From JBFGFX01 sp965232455 (GTDB taxonomy: Bacteria > Pseudomonadota > Gammaproteobacteria > Steroidobacterales > Woeseiaceae): 64,000 nucleotides of DNA. This document shows, one piece after another, positions 62,677 through 64,000 of this stretch. Location of the stretch: assembly GCA_965232455.1 (NCBI GenBank), contig OZ246981.1, positions 2,852,001 to 2,916,000 on the forward strand, in the 5' to 3' direction. Position numbers and translations under genes: made by a program. Positions within the stretch are counted from its first letter, which is position 1. Every line of letters starts with the position of its first letter. The notes under the pieces are model-generated. The model was not told the DNA's origin. It saw nothing but the letters and a program-made list of their open reading frames with translations, and made no database searches.

Positions 62677-62696
62677 TTGTTATAAAACTATAACAA
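62677..62696. promoter_or_regulatory. 20-bp palindrome before the TonB receptor gene
   Basis: TTGTTATAAAACTATAACAA is a perfect inverted repeat of eight-base arms with a four-base centre, ending 22 bases upstream of the receptor ATG. It overlaps a possible promoter on the minus strand (TTAAGT, 16-base spacer, TATAAC). Its size and position fit a repressor operator, for example of a GntR- or TetR-type protein, but no regulator gene is in view. Confidence 0.6.
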
Positions 62697-62776
62697 ACAC
62701 ACTTAACGGCCCGTCACGCCAAGGTGTATCTGTTTGTAACCGTGCAGCCGCGGCTTCGCGCCGCGCCCGGCGGACG

Positions 62777-64000
62777 TCAGACGAACGCGTCGATCACTTC
62801 CGCCGCCGCCCGCATCCCCGAGACCACGGCGCCCTCCAGGCCGGGCGCCACGAGCTCGGTGTGTTCCCCGGCAAAATGCACGGGCCCGATGGGCTTCGGT
62901 ATCTCGGTGGCGAAAGCCTTAAGCTGTCCGGGTGCGTAGTGCGCATAGGCGCCGCCTGCATAGGTGTTACCCCAGTTCACGGTCAAGGCCTTCTCGAGCT
63001 GACCGGCCGCCGCGGGCCACACGGCGCTCAGCCAATCGATCACCGCCGCCGAGTGCGCCTCCTCGTCCAGATTTGCAAACGGTTCCAGACCGACGCCGTT
63101 GATCCAGTTCATCAGCAAGCCACGCGCGCCGTCCATCTGATTGGACAGATTGAAAACGCGTTCGTAACGCGTGTCGCTGAACAGCAGCGAGAAGTCCGCG
63201 TCCTTCTGCCAGAACCGCGTTTTCGTCTGCACGAAGGTTTTTGCGATCTGAGTGTACGGCAGCTCGTCGATCATGCGCTGCCGGTCGCTCGGCAGTCGGG
63301 GCTCGAATTCCACCTTGCGCAAGGCCGTGAACGGAACGCTCACGATCACGCGCGAGGCGTCGAAGGTTTCGGTGCCGTTCGGTCCGCGCAGGGTCAGACG
63401 GGCGCCGTCACCCTCGGTGTTGACGGCGATCAGCTCGCGACGATAGGCGATTTCGTCGCGAAGACTCGCCGACATCGCCTCGGGCAGCCCCGAATGACCG
63501 CCGGCAACGCGCAGTGAAGGACCCGCGGCGCCGAGGAGCCGCGTGGCGTCGCGCAACGCGCTCAGCGCGGAGACCGTTGCCAGACTGTTGTAGTTGAGCC
63601 CGCGCTCGATCATTGCGATCGCGGCCGCGGATGCCTCCCGCTCTTGCAGGAACTCGAGCAACGACATGCCGTCGTAGCGGGCAAATTGCGGATTCAGTAC
63701 GTTCGCGACCTCGCCGATCTCCTCGGCAACGGGCCGCAAATGCGCGCTGAGCAGGCGAAACGGCGCTAGCGGTTTTTCCTCGTCGCTGAGACCCACGGGC
63801 CAGGCCGCCGGGTCCGCGCGCAGCCCTGAACCGCGGTACATCTCCCCGCCAAGCAGCATGAGCGTATCGGGCCGCGGCGACGGCGATTCCGGCGTCTCCA
63901 GGGCTTGGCCGAAGGTCTCGCAGTAGCGGCGCCAGTTCGCGTAACTCTGGCCCGCGCCCATCGCGCCGGTGTCCAGCCAGGCACCATCGTCCATCCGATC
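62777..64000 (-). CDS. Flavin amine oxidase (5' end beyond window)
   Basis: The C-terminal 407 residues or so of a flavin-containing amine oxidase (monoamine/polyamine oxidase class). The family's ending is clear: YAHYAPGQLKAFATEIPK and GPVHFAGEHTELVAPGLEGA place the FAD-binding C-terminal segment, and VIVSVPFTALRKVEF matches the substrate domain. The N-terminal dinucleotide-binding fold is outside the window. The reverse frame is open to the last base. It lies 122 bases upstream of the TonB receptor on the same strand, so it could be in the same regulon or operon; the amine it acts on is unknown. Confidence 0.85.
   Translation of the reverse strand, partial: DRMDDGAWLDTGAMGAGQSYANWRRYCETFGQALETPESPSPRPDTLMLLGGEMYRGSGLRADPAAWPVGLSDEEKPLAPFRLLSAHLRPVAEEIGEVANVLNPQFARYDGMSLLEFLQEREASAAAIAMIERGLNYNSLATVSALSALRDATRLLGAAGPSLRVAGGHSGLPEAMSASLRDEIAYRRELIAVNTEGDGARLTLRGPNGTETFDASRVIVSVPFTALRKVEFEPRLPSDRQRMIDELPYTQIAKTFVQTKTRFWQKDADFSLLFSDTRYERVFNLSNQMDGARGLLMNWINGVGLEPFANLDEEAHSAAVIDWLSAVWPAAAGQLEKALTVNWGNTYAGGAYAHYAPGQLKAFATEIPKPIGPVHFAGEHTELVAPGLEGAVVSGMRAAAEVIDAFV

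Overview
The window is a 64 kb stretch of GC-rich chromosome from a gammaproteobacterium. Almost all of it is housekeeping DNA in conserved order. Support comes from a complete dcw (division and cell wall) cluster running mraZ to ftsZ and on to lpxC, the secA-mutT-zapD-coaE-pilD neighbourhood, an m-DAP-type MurE motif, a type A RNase P RNA next to mraZ, and LPS synthesis (lpxC). GC-rich third codon positions explain the many long antisense open frames. A sphingomonad-style TonB-dependent receptor and a REP-like hairpin would fit Woeseiales, Steroidobacterales or a similar lineage, but the genus cannot be fixed from this sequence. No tRNA, rRNA, CRISPR array, insertion sequence, prophage or integron was seen.

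Region by region. 1-4.7 kb: alaS (cut by the window start), a 65-residue orphan, recX and recA. 4.8-6.9 kb: an overlapping trio of GT4 glycosyltransferase, pncC and thpR. 7.0-9.6 kb: mutS. 9.6-12.5 kb: aspS, nudB and an alpha/beta hydrolase. 12.6-16.4 kb: a DUF502 membrane protein, an FmdB zinc ribbon, and clpB with a sigma-32-type promoter. 16.4-20.7 kb: pgeF, rluD, bamD and nadE. 20.7-22.8 kb: sucCD. 23.1-31.7 kb: a type IV pilus block of pilS, pilR, two pilin genes, pilB, pilC and pilD, with a near-perfect sigma-54 promoter before the first pilin. 31.8-38.2 kb: coaE (no canonical start codon), zapD, mutT, secA, an M23 peptidase and a DciA-like protein. 38.4-57.2 kb: lpxC and the dcw cluster, nearly every junction being a start/stop overlap. 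57.6-58.0 kb: rnpB. 58.1-64 kb: an accessory catabolic group of VOC protein, HMG-CoA-lyase-like enzyme, isochorismatase-fold hydrolase, TonB-dependent receptor and flavin amine oxidase (cut by the window end).

The genes are mostly coupled by function. PilS/PilR and sigma-54 should switch on pilA, whose product PilD processes and PilB/PilC assemble. The dcw genes make lipid II and build the septum, and MraZ should repress its own promoter through three direct repeats. The least expected element is a well-conserved c-di-GMP-I (GEMM) riboswitch aptamer in the leader of the M23 peptidase gene between secA and lpxC, which would put a cell-wall hydrolase under c-di-GMP control. Other points worth a second look are the coaE start, a stop-spanning triple repeat at the end of lpxC, a terminator-like hairpin in the sucC leader and a 20-bp palindrome in front of the TonB receptor. 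No wholly new system was found.
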